The notes beneath the pieces are model-generated. The model was not told where the DNA came from. It searched no databases and saw only the letters and a program-made list of their open reading frames with translations. A stretch of DNA of 64,000 bases from positions 11,586,321 to 11,650,320 of the forward strand of contig NW_026262659.1 in NCBI RefSeq assembly GCF_021869535.1, given 5' to 3'. How positions within the stretch are numbered: the first letter of the stretch is position 1; every line of letters starts with the position of its first letter. This document shows positions 1 through 12,078 of the stretch, piece by piece. Both the position numbers and the translations under genes were made by a program. Origin of the DNA: Mytilus californianus (Eukaryota; Mollusca; Bivalvia; Mytilida; Mytilidae).

Positions 1-1139
1 GGACTAAATAGACCAATAGAGGGTTTATTGGAATAATGAAATAAAATTACAAATTGTTTTGGGAAATCTTAAAATTTAATATATCTGCTGCATATTTAAA
101 TGGGCTGTTCCTTTCAATTCAGTTAAAATTGAAATACCCAAGATAAATGGGGATAGATATGATTCACCTTGTCTATTTGTGGATCTGTCTGCATTTTAAT
201 CACAATTCTGAACAGCTTAACAGATATTCATGAAACTTTACTAAGTTGGTGAACACTATGTTGGTTAAAGGGGAGATAAGCTGATTTGCCATCTATTTTA
301 ATTGTTCACATCATACTAAACATGTTCTAACTGTAAGTTTAAAGTTGATGTGACCACAACATTACATGATAAATATAAACTACCTTGAACAAAAACGTTA
401 ACCTGACATTGCATGGTTTGATTCAGAAACAAGAAAACAGTAGTCACCACCTACAATAGAAGGGGTTTTATGTTTCCTGGTCTTGCTTCAGTCTGCCAGT
501 TCTCTAAGCCATATTAGATTAAAGAATTGTACATTGTAGTGATATCAACTTGACACTTAAAACACCTGTACATAATGATGTTGACTTTTTAAAATATATG
601 TTTTATTAGAGTTTTGACTGAACATGGAAATATAATTTTGTGATTTGGGCATGTTGTCCTTTGGAAACATATTCTTGTTTCATTAGCTTTTAATTTAATA
701 ATGAATAGATAAATGATGGTTGTAAATGAAACACTTGTCTCCAATAATGAACTTATGAGTTAATATGTTATAAGATGCCACATAAGTGCCACTTAAGAGG
801 TAATCTTTATGATAACTCCTACATGTGTATTCCTGGAGATGACGAAGAAAATTCAGATTGTCTCTTGATACTATTACTAATTCACCATTTCACACTTATT
901 TAACTGCATGGGGCTACTTGCGTTGTCATGTTTGTTTTTGCATTATAACTACAGATTTAGTTTTGAATGGAAGTGACGGGTAACTTGATGAATGATGAAA
1001 CCAAAATTATGGTAAAGTGTCCACTCATTTTAACTAGTAATCTTAATTCAGTTCAAACAACTTTGATTAAAGGTAATTACAATACAGATTCTCTTATTCA
1101 ATTTGAAGATTGCAAAATACCCTAGTATATATTTCAAAC
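1..1139. other. Non-coding AT-rich flank, no gene seen
   Basis: No open reading frame with recognisable domains, no RNA gene and no clear repeat boundary was seen here. The stretch is AT-rich and stop-rich on both strands. It ends where a Helitron-like repeat begins with an AGCTCACC motif. Confidence 0.5.
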
Positions 1140-2577
1140 ACTACATGTTTTTAGCTCACCGTTCTGAAGGAACTGTGAGCTTTCGCCATCAGTTGGCGTC
1201 GGTCGTCATCTGTCGTTGTCCGTCGTCGTCCGTCTGGTGTAAACTATTTCAAACATCTTCTCCTCTGAAGCTACTGAACCAATTCCAACCAAACTTAAGC
1301 TGAATGATGCTTAGGGTATCTAGAATAAAGTTTGTGTTTTATTTACTGTTTTGTCAAATAACATGGCCGCCATGGCTAAAAATAGAACATAGGGGTAAAA
1401 TGTAGTTTTTGGCTTATATCTCAAAAAACAAAGCATTTAGAGCAAATCTGACATGGGGGGGGGGGGGGGGGGGGGGTTAAGTGTTCATTAGATAAAGTTC
1501 TATCAGCCCTGAAATTTTCAGTTGAATCTGATAACCCATTGTTGGGTTGCTGCTACTAAATTGGTAATTTTAAGGAAATTTTGCAGTTTTTGGTTATTAT
1601 CTTGAATCTTATTACTGATACAGATAGACTGTGAACAGCAAAAATGTTCAGCAAGGTAAGATCTACAAATAAGTTTGTATGATCAAAATTGTCAATTGAC
1701 CCCTTAAGGAGTTATTGCCCTTTAAGGACAATTTTACACAATTTGTTTATGTTTTCTAACTTTAAAAAATCTTCTTCTCTGAAACTACTGAACCAATTCC
1801 AACCAAACTTAAGCTGAATGATTCTAAGGGTATCTAGAATAAAAATTGTGTTTTATTTTCTGTTTTGTAAAAAAACATGGCCACCATGGCTAAAAATAGA
1901 ATGTAGGGGTAAAATGCAATTTTTGGCTTATATCTCAAAAACCAAAGCATTTAGAGCTAATCTGATGAGAGGTAAAAATGTTTATTAGTCCAAGCTCTGT
2001 CAGCTCTGAAATTTTCAGATGAATCTAACAACCCATTGTTGGATTGCTGCCACTTAATTGGTAATTTTAAGGAAACTTTGCAGATTTTGGTTATTATCTT
2101 GAATATTATTAATGATAAAGGTAAACTGTAAACAGCAAAAATGTTCAGCAAAGTAAGATCTACAAATAAGTTTGTATGACCAAAATTGTCAATTGTCCCC
2201 TTAAGGAGTTATTGCCCTTTAAAATCAATTTTTCACAATTTGTTCATTTAGTTTGCTTACTTTAAAAAATCTTCTCCTTTGAAACTGCTGAATCAATTTC
2301 AGCCAAACTTGGGCTGAATGAGTTTCAGAGTATTTAGTATAAATTTTGTATTTTATTTTCTTATACGTCAAGAAACATAGCCACTATGGCTAAAATGAAA
2401 CATAGAGGTAAAATGCATTTCTTTGATTTTGAAGAAAATATGACAGATACAAAGAACATTTCAATGGAAGTTTTAAGCCATTCATTAATATATTGAAAAG
2501 CAAAAATAATCATTGATGAAAGATTTAAGCAAAAAATTACAGGTGAGCAATTCAGGCTCTTGAGAGCCTCTTGTTTT
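1140..2577 (+). mobile_element. Helitron-like non-autonomous repeat E1
   Basis: The left end reads TTTTAGCTCACC, followed by GTGAGCT and a run of GTC/CGTC triplets. The right end is GGTGAGCaattca followed by the perfect 14-base palindrome GGCTCTTGAGAGCC at 2555-2568 and then TCTTG. The same two ends bound the element at 2782-4316. The interior holds about three diverged units of roughly 500 bases, recognisable by a shared 'ctgaaccaattccaacc' phrase at about 1270, 1785 and 2285. A short terminal hairpin is the hallmark of Helitron 3' ends; assignment to that class is an inference. No protein is encoded. Confidence 0.5.
1455..1476 (+). repeat. Poly-G run of 22
   Basis: An uninterrupted run of 22 G lies inside repeat E1. 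The sister units of the element lack it, so it arose after the element's internal duplication. Its length is likely unreliable in the assembly. Confidence 0.9.
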
Positions 2578-2781
2578 ATTAAATTTTGTTGTCTTGAAAT
2601 GGTCAAAAAGATCAGTCGGTCGAATTGTGCAATGGTCTATTAAGAATTTGATTGGGTAACCCATTACTCCGGATCTAACCAACAGTATAGTATACTGATC
2701 TGTATATATACTCAACAACTTGTATATGTTTTACTTCCTGAAGTATTGTTGTTAACTTTTCATTGTAACAATATCATTTTT

Positions 2782-4316
2782 AGCTCACCTGGCCCGAAGG
2801 GCCAAGTGAGCTTTTCTCATCACTTGGCGTCCGTCGTCCGTCGTCCGGCGTCGTCCGTCGTCGGCGTAAACTTTTTACATTTTGAACTTCTTCTAGAGAA
2901 CCACTGAATGGAATGAAACCAAACATGGCATGAATGTTCCTTATGAGGTGCTGACCAAGTGTTGTTACTTTGTAGCCGATCCATCATCCAAGATGGCCGC
3001 CAGCGGTGGACTTAGTTTAACATAGGACCCTATGGGAAATACATACAAATGTCTTCTTTTAGAGAACCACTGAATGCAATGAAACCAAACATGGCATGAA
3101 TGTTCCTTATGAGGTGCTGACCAAGTGTTGTTACTTTGTAGCGGATCCATCATCCAAGATGGCCGCCAGCGGTGGACTTGGTTTAACATAGGACCCTATG
3201 GGAAATACATACAAATGTCTTCTTTTAGAGAACCACTGAATGCAATGAAACCAAACATGGCATGAATGTTTCTTATGAAGTGCTGACCGAGTGTTGTTAC
3301 TTTGAAGCCGATCCATAATCCAAGATGGACGCCAGCTGGGGACTTAGTTTAACATAGGACCCTATGGGAAATACATACAAATGTCTTCTTTTAGAGAACC
3401 ACTGAATGGAATGAAACCAAACATGGTATGAATGTTCCTTATGAGGTGCTGACCAAGTGTTGTTACTTTGTAGCGGATCCATCATCCAAGATGGCCGCCA
3501 GCGGTGGACTTAGTTTAACATAGGACCCTATGGGAAATACATACAAATGTCTTCTTTTAGAGAACCACTGAATGGAATGAAACCAAACATGGCATGAATG
3601 TTCCTTATGAGGTGCTGACCAAGTGTTGTTACTTTGTAGCGGATCCATCATCCAAGATGGCCGCCAGCGGTGGACTTAGTTTAACATAGGACCCTATGGG
3701 AAATACATACAAATGTCTTCTTTTAGAGAACCACTGAATGGAATGAAACCAAACATGGCATGAATGTTTCTTATGAGGTGCTGACCGAGTGTTGTTACTT
3801 TGAAGCCGATCCATAATCCAAGATGGACGCCAGCGGTGGACTTAGTTTAACATAGGACCCTATGGGAAATACATACAAATGTCTTCTTTTAAAGAACCAC
3901 TGAATGGAATGAAACCAAACATGGCATGCATGTTCCTTTTGAGGTGCTGACCAAGTGTTGTTACTTTGAAGCTGATCCTTCATCCATGATGGCCGCCAAT
4001 GGGGGGACTTCCTTTAACATAAGACCCTATGGGAAATACATACAAATGCTTCTTCTAGAGGTGCACTGAATGGAATGAAACCAAAACATGGCATAAATGT
4101 TTCTTATGAGGTGCTGATTAAGTGTTGCTACTTTGTTGCCGATTTACTGTTCAAGATGGCCACCAGGATTTTTTTATTAAATTACAGGACCAATATTAAA
4201 CCAAATTTGGCCTCACTCATTATTAGGGTATCTGTTATGATTTTAATCTATTTTTACATGATTTCCAAAACCAAAGTAGAATCAGGTGAGCGACACAGGC
4301 TCTTGAGAGCCTCTAG
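2782..4316 (+). mobile_element. Helitron-like non-autonomous repeat E2
   Basis: The left end is TTTTTAGCTCACC followed by a GGCCCGAAGGGCC palindrome, GTGAGCT and a CGTCCGTCGTC microsatellite. The right end is GGTGAGCGAC, the 14-base palindrome GGCTCTTGAGAGCC (4298-4311), then TCTAG and T. A terminal hairpin followed by CTAG at an A|T insertion point fits the Helitron 3' signature. The core is the 166-bp tandem array at 2890-4075. This tripartite layout (microsatellite, tandem core, conserved ends) resembles the non-autonomous 'pearl' type elements known from bivalves. No protein is encoded. Confidence 0.6.
2890..4075 (+). repeat. 166-bp tandem array, about seven units
   Basis: Units of 166 bp carry the phrases 'gaaccactgaatggaatga', 'gaggtgctgaccaagtg' and 'aagatggccgccagcggtg'. 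Successive unit anchors lie exactly 166 bases apart (for example 3131, 3297, 3463, 3629 and 3795). Because 166 is not a multiple of three, each minus-strand reading frame ends within one unit, giving a ladder of near-identical 61-62-residue ORFs that are an artefact of the repeat. Outer units are the most diverged, as expected for an array homogenised from the middle. Confidence 0.9.
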
Positions 4317-6297
4317 TTATGTAATACTTTAGTGTTAAAGTGAGCTGATAGTGAATCAATCAATATTAAATCCTCTTGTGAAGTAAATATCTCTGTCTTA
4401 AGTACTATGTATCAAAAGAAACCCTTTATTTTGGAGCTTAAAGATTCAGGAACAATAACTCTGTTCAGAGAAAAAGTAAAATAAATATCATATGAATTAA
4501 AAAATACTTTTGTTATGTTAAACGTTGTTAAGACACTTTATTTATTAGCAGTCAGTCAACAAAGAATAGAAAAAAAGCCATCTCTGAACTTTAAAAGAAA
4601 ACCTGTAACTACATTGTGTAAACAATGGCTTTAAATAGACCAAGTGTAATAACCTAACCTATAAATAGATGAATAAGGTCTTACCTGAAACCAATATATT
4701 ATTCATGTGTTTGTTGTAGATTTAAATTTTTTTTAACTCGATTGATTTTTTGTTTTGAATGTATGAAATAATGGTTAAAGAGAAAAAAATATCTATCTTT
4801 AGTAAAATCTTTACATTAAATTCTTAAGATTGCAATAATATTTGTCTATTTATAGCAAAATATATTTTTCATATGTCAAATACAGGGATTATTTTTGAAA
4901 TGGTAGTACGAAGAAAAATCCTTTCATATCAAGAGTAAAAAATAAACCGGTCGTGTGGTGTGATGGTGTATAAAGATACAGGATAACCCATCACTTCGGA
5001 CCTGGCTTAATAATTACAGTTACTGAATTATATATATGTCTAAAGATTTGTACTACTTGTATTCTCTGGGGTATGAATTTATCCTTGTAATTAGATTCTC
5101 TTACTTCACATTCTGTATATTGCCTGCAAGAGTTCTATATTGACAAAGTCAGCCATTGTTTAACTTGTATAAAACTTATGAATAAACAAATATTCTGCAG
5201 CCTGGAACTATAAAGATAAGTTGAAAAAAGGATATATAAGGAACAGTAACTCTGTTTTGTACTATTGTAATGCTATTTACAGTATATTTACTTTCATTTA
5301 AACCTGAAGGGGCATTTAATTTACTTCTTTTTTACCCCCTCTCTATAAAAAAAACAAACAAAAAACAAAACCAAAAAAAACTGATATGAGCTTAAAATTA
5401 GTGTTTCAAAATCAATAAATTTTCTGCTTATGGGAGAAAAATAACCCCAGAACTAAGTAATTTTTTCCTTTGTTTACACTTCAAAAGACCATGTTGCCAA
5501 AACTACTTGAGTAACTTTTGTAAACATTCTGTCGATAACCTATTCATGCGCATTACAAATGCATGTGATCCTGTGGTTCATTTGAAACTGGAAAAAAAAA
5601 ATACAGAGCTGCATATTATTACAAATCTATTACATGACAAATAGAATTATGCATTTCATTAGAGCTTTGAAAAATGTATCAAATTAAACTGAAATAAAAT
5701 TCAGCAAAATTTCATGAATGATATTGGTGCATTCTTTTTATCACAAAACACGACTGGATACAACTGAAAACTCTCAAACTGAAGCTGGGTTACTGACTCA
5801 CAAACTTTACATAAAAGTCCGAAGGATTTGAAATTCAGTTTGTGAGTTAGTTGCCCCAGTTTACACAACAATAACCTCTAGAAAAAATGTGTTTAATTTT
5901 ATAATATTATGAAGAATCTATCTTGACCATTTGCATAAAAAAGCTAAATTAAAGGTTTCCACTTAGTTTCATTCAAACAGTTTCTACAGTAATTCAAATT
6001 ACATCTCAAGTTTGCTTTGACAGTTTTTCAAATGTTATTATTATAATGTTGCTATAAAAAGTGGTTTGTTCTTATTAAAGGGATGCAGAATTATATACAT
6101 ATCTCTGTGTTAACAGTTTTTTTGATATGTCATGTAAAGTATAGTATGACATAAACATTTTTAATTAGGTATCCTGAGCAGGCTAGCAGTGAGTGTTGTA
6201 TTGGAATAGATAAAACAAATTGGCAGTGTAAAATGCTGATCTTCAAATTTGATAAGCATACAATCAGCGTGTGATTCTGAAATTCATCTTTTACTAG
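4317..6297. other. Non-coding upstream of PFAS copy A
   Basis: No exon was recognised here. From about 4718 onward the sequence is duplicated at about 42293 with the same order of short motifs, so most of this stretch belongs to the segmental duplication and is probably an intron of the PFAS gene. I looked for the preceding PFAS exon (end of the second AIRS-like domain) and did not find it. Confidence 0.5.
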
Positions 6298-6504
6298 GTA
6301 TACCACCAATCAAGGTAGCAGTTTTACGTGAGGAGGGTAGTAATAGTGACAGAGAAATGGCTGCTGTATTACACATGGCAGGCTTTGAAGTTTGGGATGT
6401 CAACATGCAGGATATGTGTTCAGGAAAGATAACTCTTGATCAGTTTCGTGGAGTTGTTTTTGTTGGTGGATTTAGTTATGGTGATGTATGTGGGTCTGCT
6501 AAAG
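6298..6504 (+). CDS. PFAS: PFAS exon (amidotransferase domain, part 1), copy A
   Basis: First of four exons encoding the C-terminal glutamine-amidotransferase domain of phosphoribosylformylglycinamidine synthase, the cytosolic enzyme that converts FGAR, glutamine and ATP to FGAM in de novo purine synthesis. The exon is 207 nt, bounded by acceptor TTTTACTAG and donor GTAGGT, entering in phase 1 and leaving in phase 1. Its product contains the family phrases KVAVLREEGSNSDREM, AGFEVWDVNMQD and VVFVGGFSYGDVCGSAKG, which form the N-terminal strands of the class I amidotransferase fold and the oxyanion GGFSYGD loop. An apparent ATG at 6249 lies upstream of the acceptor in the intron and is not a real start. 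The preceding exon was not found in the window. Confidence 0.93.
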
Positions 6505-6821
6505 GTAGGTATTGAATGAAAAGATCACCTATGTCAGCTGTAATTGTGAAACCATGAATTGGAACCCTCATAAATGTAGAGACTCATCAAAATCTTTTTT
6601 AATTCTCTGAAATTACCAAAGGATTGTAAATTTAATTGAACTACACATCTTTTATATATGCCTTATGGTCTGAGGCTTCAGACTTCCATTAAATGTTCAA
6701 TGACTAATTTAAAAACTATACTTTTAAAACTGTAGAGTTTGGTATTTATATACATTGCAAGGTATACCTGTCCATCAGAAAGGGCTCACTTGACCTTGAC
6801 CCCATTTCTTGGTTCAGTGAT

Positions 6822-6986
6822 CAACATTATACACTTATTTCCTGTGCCTGATGGAGATATGAATATTTGTTCACTCATAAAAATTCACATATTTCCCGAG
6901 GGCTATGCCTGAGGGAAAGATGACTTTCGAAGGGGAACAAATCTTCATATCTCCCTCAGGCACGGCAAATAAGTGTATAATGTTTT
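6822..6986. repeat. Foldback (inverted repeat) element, copy A
   Basis: Two arms of about 50 bases, running from AACATTATACACTTATTT to AAATAAGTGTATAATGTT, are near-perfect reverse complements around a roughly 60-base centre containing GGGCTATGCCTGAGGG. It lies in the first PFAS intron of this window and is shared with copy B at 44489-44650, so it predates the duplication. It looks like a MITE or foldback element; no clear target duplication was seen. Confidence 0.7.
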
Positions 6987-7329
6987 ATTCCACTGACTAT
7001 ACTTTGCTTACTACCTAAACAAAAATATTAAGTTACATACATTATTTTCTTATGCTTTTGTTATATAAACTCAGCATAAACATTGATAAATAGTATCTAT
7101 CAAAAGTTATAGTTATTTTTTCTTTTTGTTTTAACGTCAAAAAATAATTTTGAATACGAAAATGACTTTACTGTAGCTATTTAAGAAACGTTCATAATAT
7201 TATGTACTTTAACCGTGCGTAACGTCATATGAGGACGTCCTGATGTTCAGAGGGGAATATGAAGTTTTGTTCAATGTCACGTGGGATAGTTCAACCCATC
7301 AAATGTTGATTAAGCTATCAAATTGTACA

Positions 7330-7860
7330 TACAGGGGAAGGATGACTTTTAATGATAAGTTTCGTTTCTCAAATACTATAAGCACTAGATCAACTATATT
7401 TGGATGAGTGTAAGGGGTACATATCTACTCGACTCATTTCATCTGCACTTAACCTCATGGTCATGATTCAGACATTGGTTTATGTTAAGTTTTAGTCTCG
7501 AGTTCAATTATAAGTAGCAGGTCAACTATATTCAATGGATTATGAGATGGAAGTATAGTTACAGATTTCACTTGACAGTGTAAATTTGTCCTTGACCTTT
7601 TGTTTGATTGGTCAAATTAAGTTTTCTTGATTAGGACTGTTTCTCAGATACTTTTTGTAATACCTTGACTATATTGAGTATAGAATGATTGTAAGGTGTG
7701 CATGTCCGTTTGACAGAGTTTGCCTGACCTTGACCTCTTTTTTTACGGTTCTTTGATAATTTTGAGTTTCTGTTGTACTTGTATTAACACTATAACTTTC
7801 AGCATCAATTGGAATCATAATCAGTAAGGCAGGTGAGACATTTCAGGTTGTAAACTCTTG
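7330..7860 (+). repeat. Diverged 'ggtcaactatatt' repeat units
   Basis: Several degenerate units share phrases such as 'aagcactagatcaactatat', 'ttgaccttgacctc' and 'ttgattggtcaa', ending in GCAGGTGAGACATTTCAG. The same family recurs at 30355-30715 and around 35040-36060. Non-coding. Confidence 0.55.
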
Positions 7861-7918
7861 TAGAGAGCTTAACATGGGGAAGATAGATTATGTGTACATT
7901 AAAATAAAATTTTAAAAT

Positions 7919-8950
7919 ACTGGCCGTCCGTCCGTCCATCTGTGAGTCAGTGCGTCCGGTATTGTTAGCGCTCTCACGTGTACAGTTCTAGCCAGATTTT
8001 TATGAAACTTATATCATATGTTTGTTTCAGCAGTGTCTTTGACGAGTTCGGAAATCAGTGGGGATCAATTATTTTTAAAAGAGTTATGCCCCTTGGAAAC
8101 ATTAATTATATGGCAAATTGCATCGTTAGCACTCTCATGTGTACAATTCTTGCCAGATTTTTATGATACTTATATCGTAGGTTTATATTAGCAATGTCTT
8201 TGATGAGTTTGAAAAACAGTGCCAATCAATTATTATTAAAAGAGTTATGCTCCTTAGATACATTAACTTTATGAAAAATTGCATCCTTAGCGCTTTCTTG
8301 TGTACAATTCTTTACAGATTTTTATGAAACTTATATCATAGGTTTATATCAGCAATGTCTTGGAAGAATTCCAAAATCAATGTCCAGCAATTATTTATAA
8401 AAGAGTTATGCCTCTTGGAAATATTGATTATATGGGAAATTGCAATATTAGCGCTCTCATGTGTACAACTCTTGCTAGAATTTTATGAAACTTATATCAT
8501 AGGTTTATATCATCATTGTCTTTGACGAGTTCGAAAATCAGTGCAGATCAATTATTTTTAAAAGAGTTATGCCCTTTGAAATATTAATTATATGGAAAAT
8601 TGCCTGATGAGCGCTCTAATGTGTACAATTCTTGCCAGATTTTTATTAAATTTATATTATAGGTTTATATCATCAATGTTTTTGACGAGTTCGAAAATCA
8701 GTGCCGATCAATTATTTTTAAAAGAGTTGTGTCCCTTGGATATATTGATTTTATGGATATATTGATTTTATGGAAAGTTGCATTGTTAGCGCTCTCATGT
8801 GTACAATTCTTGCCAGAATTTATTGAAATTTATATCATAGGTTTATATAAGCAATGTCTGACACTTTAGAAAATCAGTGCTGATCAAATATTTTTAATGA
8901 GTTATGCCCCTTCGAAAATTTAGTTATAACAGAAATCGCATTGCATTTGC
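7919..8950 (+). repeat. Pearl-like tandem array (about 161 bp), copy A
   Basis: A short CCGTCCGTCCGTCC microsatellite at about 7922 is followed by six units of about 161 bp, each with 'gcgctctcatgtgtacaatt', 'ttttatgaaacttatatcat' and 'aaaagagttatgcc'. The GTGTACA anchors lie at about 7978, 8139, 8300, 8461, 8621 and 8799; the last interval carries an extra 18-base duplication. The array sits in the first PFAS intron and is present in copy B. Microsatellite plus tandem core is the layout of bivalve pearl-type elements. Confidence 0.75.
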
Positions 8951-9673
8951 TCTGAAGCCTTCATTTCTCTTAAGATATTTATCAATTGTTTTAAAGAACA
9001 AAAAAAAATGTGTTTTATTTAGTTATTGCCCATGTACCTTGGATAGATAAAATATGTGCAAAGCAGGGGACATTGGAACTCTGTTCTTTTATTAGCTCAT
9101 CTTTTGCAATCAATTGGCATCAGTGAAAGTCAATCTATATTGTCTGTGAACTCTGAAACCACTTATGTAATGTATAGAAGGTCATTTTAGAAATTCCAAT
9201 CTCCTTCCAATAGGATGTTAGACATTGCTGCCAATGGCAATCTTTTGATTCTGATTGATCATTTATCAAAAATCATCTTTTTATTAAGAAAAATCTAAAA
9301 CTTGAGGTTTTCTAAGCGTGTTGATGATAACATGGGAACTTTTGGAATCATCAACACTTAGTCTGGCTTTAGTACACAAATTAGAATTTGGCATTCTGAT
9401 AGTTGGAATTTATAACCAGAAAGAATTATATCTGAAGGCTCAGGTCACTATGTAGTGAGAGCACTTGAATAAAGGAACAAATTCATTTAGTACTGAAAAA
9501 ATACCTCCAATATAGGACGCCACACATTTTATATTCTTGGTTACACAGCAAAAACATTGTTTCAGTATTGAGGTATAAAAAGACACACATTTGGAACTGA
9601 GACAAGAGAAACATTATTGTACATTGTAATACCTGTGTTTGTGAAAATGAAAGTAAGTTATATTTTATTGTAG
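8951..9673. other. PFAS intron, no gene
   Basis: AT-rich intronic sequence shared with copy B. It contains an AGCTCATC motif near 9093 resembling the left end of the Helitron-like repeats, without a recognisable right end. An open frame on the minus strand at 9483-9746 overlaps the exon antisense and is judged spurious. Confidence 0.5.
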
Positions 9674-9823
9674 GCTGGGCAGCATCAATTTTATTTAACC
9701 AGAACATCAGAGAACAGTTTCTAAAGTTCAGGAATAGGCCGGACACTTTCAGTTTAGGAGTTTGTAATGGATGCCAGTTAATGGGTTTACTTGATTGGGT
9801 AGCCCAAGATGAAGATCAAAAAG
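9674..9823 (+). CDS. PFAS: PFAS exon (catalytic cysteine), copy A
   Basis: 150-nt exon between acceptor TTGTAG and donor GTATTT, phase 1 at both ends. It encodes [18 protein letters not shown], then the nucleophile elbow [19 protein letters not shown]. By comparison with class I amidotransferases the first cysteine of GVCNGCQ (codon at 9763-9765) is the thiol that attacks glutamine to release ammonia for the synthetase site. The reading frame is intact. The last ~74 nt of this exon and its donor site have been amplified into the tandem array that follows immediately in the intron. Confidence 0.95.
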
Positions 9824-9835
9824 GTATTTATTCAG

Positions 9836-10645
9836 AATCAGTTTAGGAGTGAGTAATGAATAACAGTTAATGTTTCTACTCGATAGGGTAGCTGAAGATA
9901 AAGATCAGAAAGGAATTTACCAAATTAGGAATCAGTTTAGGACTGTGTTATGGATACTAGTTAATGGGTTTACTTTATTGGGTAGCTCAAGAAGAAGATC
10001 AGAAAAGTATATTAGGAATCAGTTTAGGAGTAGTGTAATGGATACCAAGTTAAAGGGTCTACTTGATTGTGTAGGTCAAGATAAAGATCAGGAATATATT
10101 TATCAGGAATAAGTTCAGGAGTGTGTAATAGATGCATGTGAAAGGGTCTACCGGTACTTGATAATGTAGCTCAAGATGAAGATTAGAAAGGTATTAATTA
10201 GGAATCAGTTTAGTAGGATGTAATTGATGCCAAGTTAAAAGGATCTACTCAATTTGGGTAGCTCAGGAAGAAGATCAGAAAGGTATGTATAGGGAATCAG
10301 CTTAGGAGTAGTGTAATTGATACCAGTTAAAGGGTGTACTTGATAATGTAGCTCAAGATGAAGATTAGAAAGGTATTTATTAGGAATCAGTTTAGGAGGA
10401 TGTAATTGATGTCAGTTAATTGGTATACTTGACTGGGTAGCTCAAGATGAAGATCAGAAAGTAATTTATTAGGAAAAAGTTTAGGAGTAGTGTAATCGAT
10501 ATCAGTTAAAGGGTCTACTTGATAATGTAACTCAAGATAAAGATCAGAAATGTATTTATTAAGAATCAGTTTAGGTGTATCTAATGGATGTCGGTTTATG
10601 GGTCTGCTTGATTGGATATCTGAGGGTTTTAATCAGAAAGGCATT
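9836..10645 (+). repeat. Exon-derived tandem array after PFAS exon 2, copy A
   Basis: About nine degenerate units of 87-95 bases follow the exon. Each resembles the exon's own 3' end: 'cagtttaggagt', 'gtaatggatgccagttaa', 'gggtctacttgat', 'gtagctcaagatgaagatca', then a donor-like AAAGGTATTTATT. Anchor positions are about 9839, 9933, 10020, 10111, 10206, 10298, 10388, 10478 and 10567, against 9750 in the exon itself. The units contain stops and frameshifts and have mostly lost the GVCNGCQ codons, so they are not alternative coding exons. Several keep a GT at the donor position. The same array occurs in copy B, so it is older than the segmental duplication. Confidence 0.92.
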
Positions 10646-10757
10646 CATTATGACTCAGCCGACTTTTAGCAGGAGTGGTTTGGTAAACAGTCCATTTATT
10701 TGTTTGTTGACATATTTGATTTTACCATGAATAGTTAAGGTCATCATTTCGTTTCAG

Positions 10758-10919
10758 AAAATGTTTCTAGTGGAGTAGGCCAAGGTGTATTTTTAGACCA
10801 TAACGACTCTGGCAGATTTGAGTGTAGATTTGTAACTGTGAGAGTTCAATCCAGTACATCTATCATGTTCCGTGGTATGGAGGGTACAGTGTTTGGTATG
10901 TGGAGTGCCCATGGAGAAG
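10758..10919 (+). CDS. PFAS: PFAS exon (amidotransferase domain, part 3), copy A
   Basis: 162-nt exon between acceptor CGTTTCAG and donor GTAGGT, phase 1 to phase 1. It encodes GVGQGVFLDHNDSGRFECRF and then SIMFRGMEGTVFGMWSAHGEG. The NxSGRxExR and GMEGT/WSAHGEG phrases are characteristic of the PFAS amidotransferase domain between the catalytic Cys and the His-Glu pair. The tryptophan of MWSAHGEG is intact here, whereas copy B has a stop at that codon. Confidence 0.94.
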
Positions 10920-12078
10920 GTAGGTAACTCTGTATAACCTCTAAAATTTCAAATAAAAATACATGGTTATACTTGCACAGTAATTGTAAATTCATAGTTT
11001 TAGTTCTCTCACGTTTGACAAATGTCAGGAAGATAGATGTGTTTCTTTTCCAACAATAGTATAATTAACACCTTAGAAATTCTAACTACATTCATATCAG
11101 AATACGTTTTTAAGATCCAGTTTGTAATTAGTTGTGTCAGCAGCCATGCACCACAATGTCACTATCTAGTAGTATGTAGTTGCAATAGATCCCTGAAATT
11201 CTGTTGTTCAGGGAATATGTGCCAGTGACAATCTGATCAGCTTCAATGGGGTTTCAGATTTTCAAATGTTAAGGTTTCTAATTAGCTGTGTTTTAACCGA
11301 GGCATATTACTATACCACTGATATTAGGTTTGCAATTGACACAAGAAGGCCTTTATTTCAGTTTCAAGCAGAATTTAAGGCTACACCTCCTGATCAAGCT
11401 CCAGTAACTTTTAAAATTTTTAATATCTCAGATGTTTTTTTTCCCCACTCTTTTTATTTGGACTTTTTGTTGCTTGCAAAATAGTACGGTGACTGAGTGA
11501 GGAAAAGTCGCATATTTACATGGTTTAATTGTCATTCAGAATATATGGCTAAAAATCACTGTATTGGTAGTTCAAAGACTAAATTTTACATTTAGACTTG
11601 TCGTCAAAAAATCGTATGGTGCAATTTTTGTAAAATTGGCTTTAAAGTACGATAGCTAACTTTAAAGACAAATTGACATTGACAAGTTTTTAGGTCTACA
11701 TTCTAAAAGAACATTTGTAATATACTTTCTGTTATTAAACACATTGCTGTTAACACTTATTTTAACGATTTCAAATAAATTTTGACCAAATTTATTCGTT
11801 ATTGAAGAGTTTTTGTAAAATTTTAACACCAAGAATATTTTGCGTTTAATAGAGTTCGTTTCAATTCAATTTCATAATTGGTTTTTACGTCAAGTTGAAA
11901 CTAATATTTCATACCTTAGTTATTCAACAATATCAAATTCTTTTATCTCAGAAGTATTATTTCGACCTGTGCATTGAAACAAAATATGCACTACAAAATC
12001 GTAGATACAGGTTTTCCTCTGGCCTAATGCCTAATTTGACGGAGTTATTTGAAGTCCTCATACATAACATCTTATAGA
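10920..12078. other. PFAS intron 3, first part
   Basis: AT-rich intron shared with copy B. No exon or RNA gene recognised. Short open frames at 11037, 11266 and 11895 have no family resemblance and are disrupted in copy B, so they are treated as chance. Confidence 0.5.

Noticed and set aside
2965-3983. Ladder of near-identical 61-74-residue minus-strand ORFs
   Set aside because: They repeat every 166 bases with the satellite unit, which is not a multiple of three; the ladder is a by-product of the array, not a gene family.
9870-10112. Alternative coding exons in the exon-2-derived array
   Set aside because: The 80-codon ORF here is a frame mixture of decayed units with the cysteine loop lost and stops in the original frame; no functional second active-site exon is supported.
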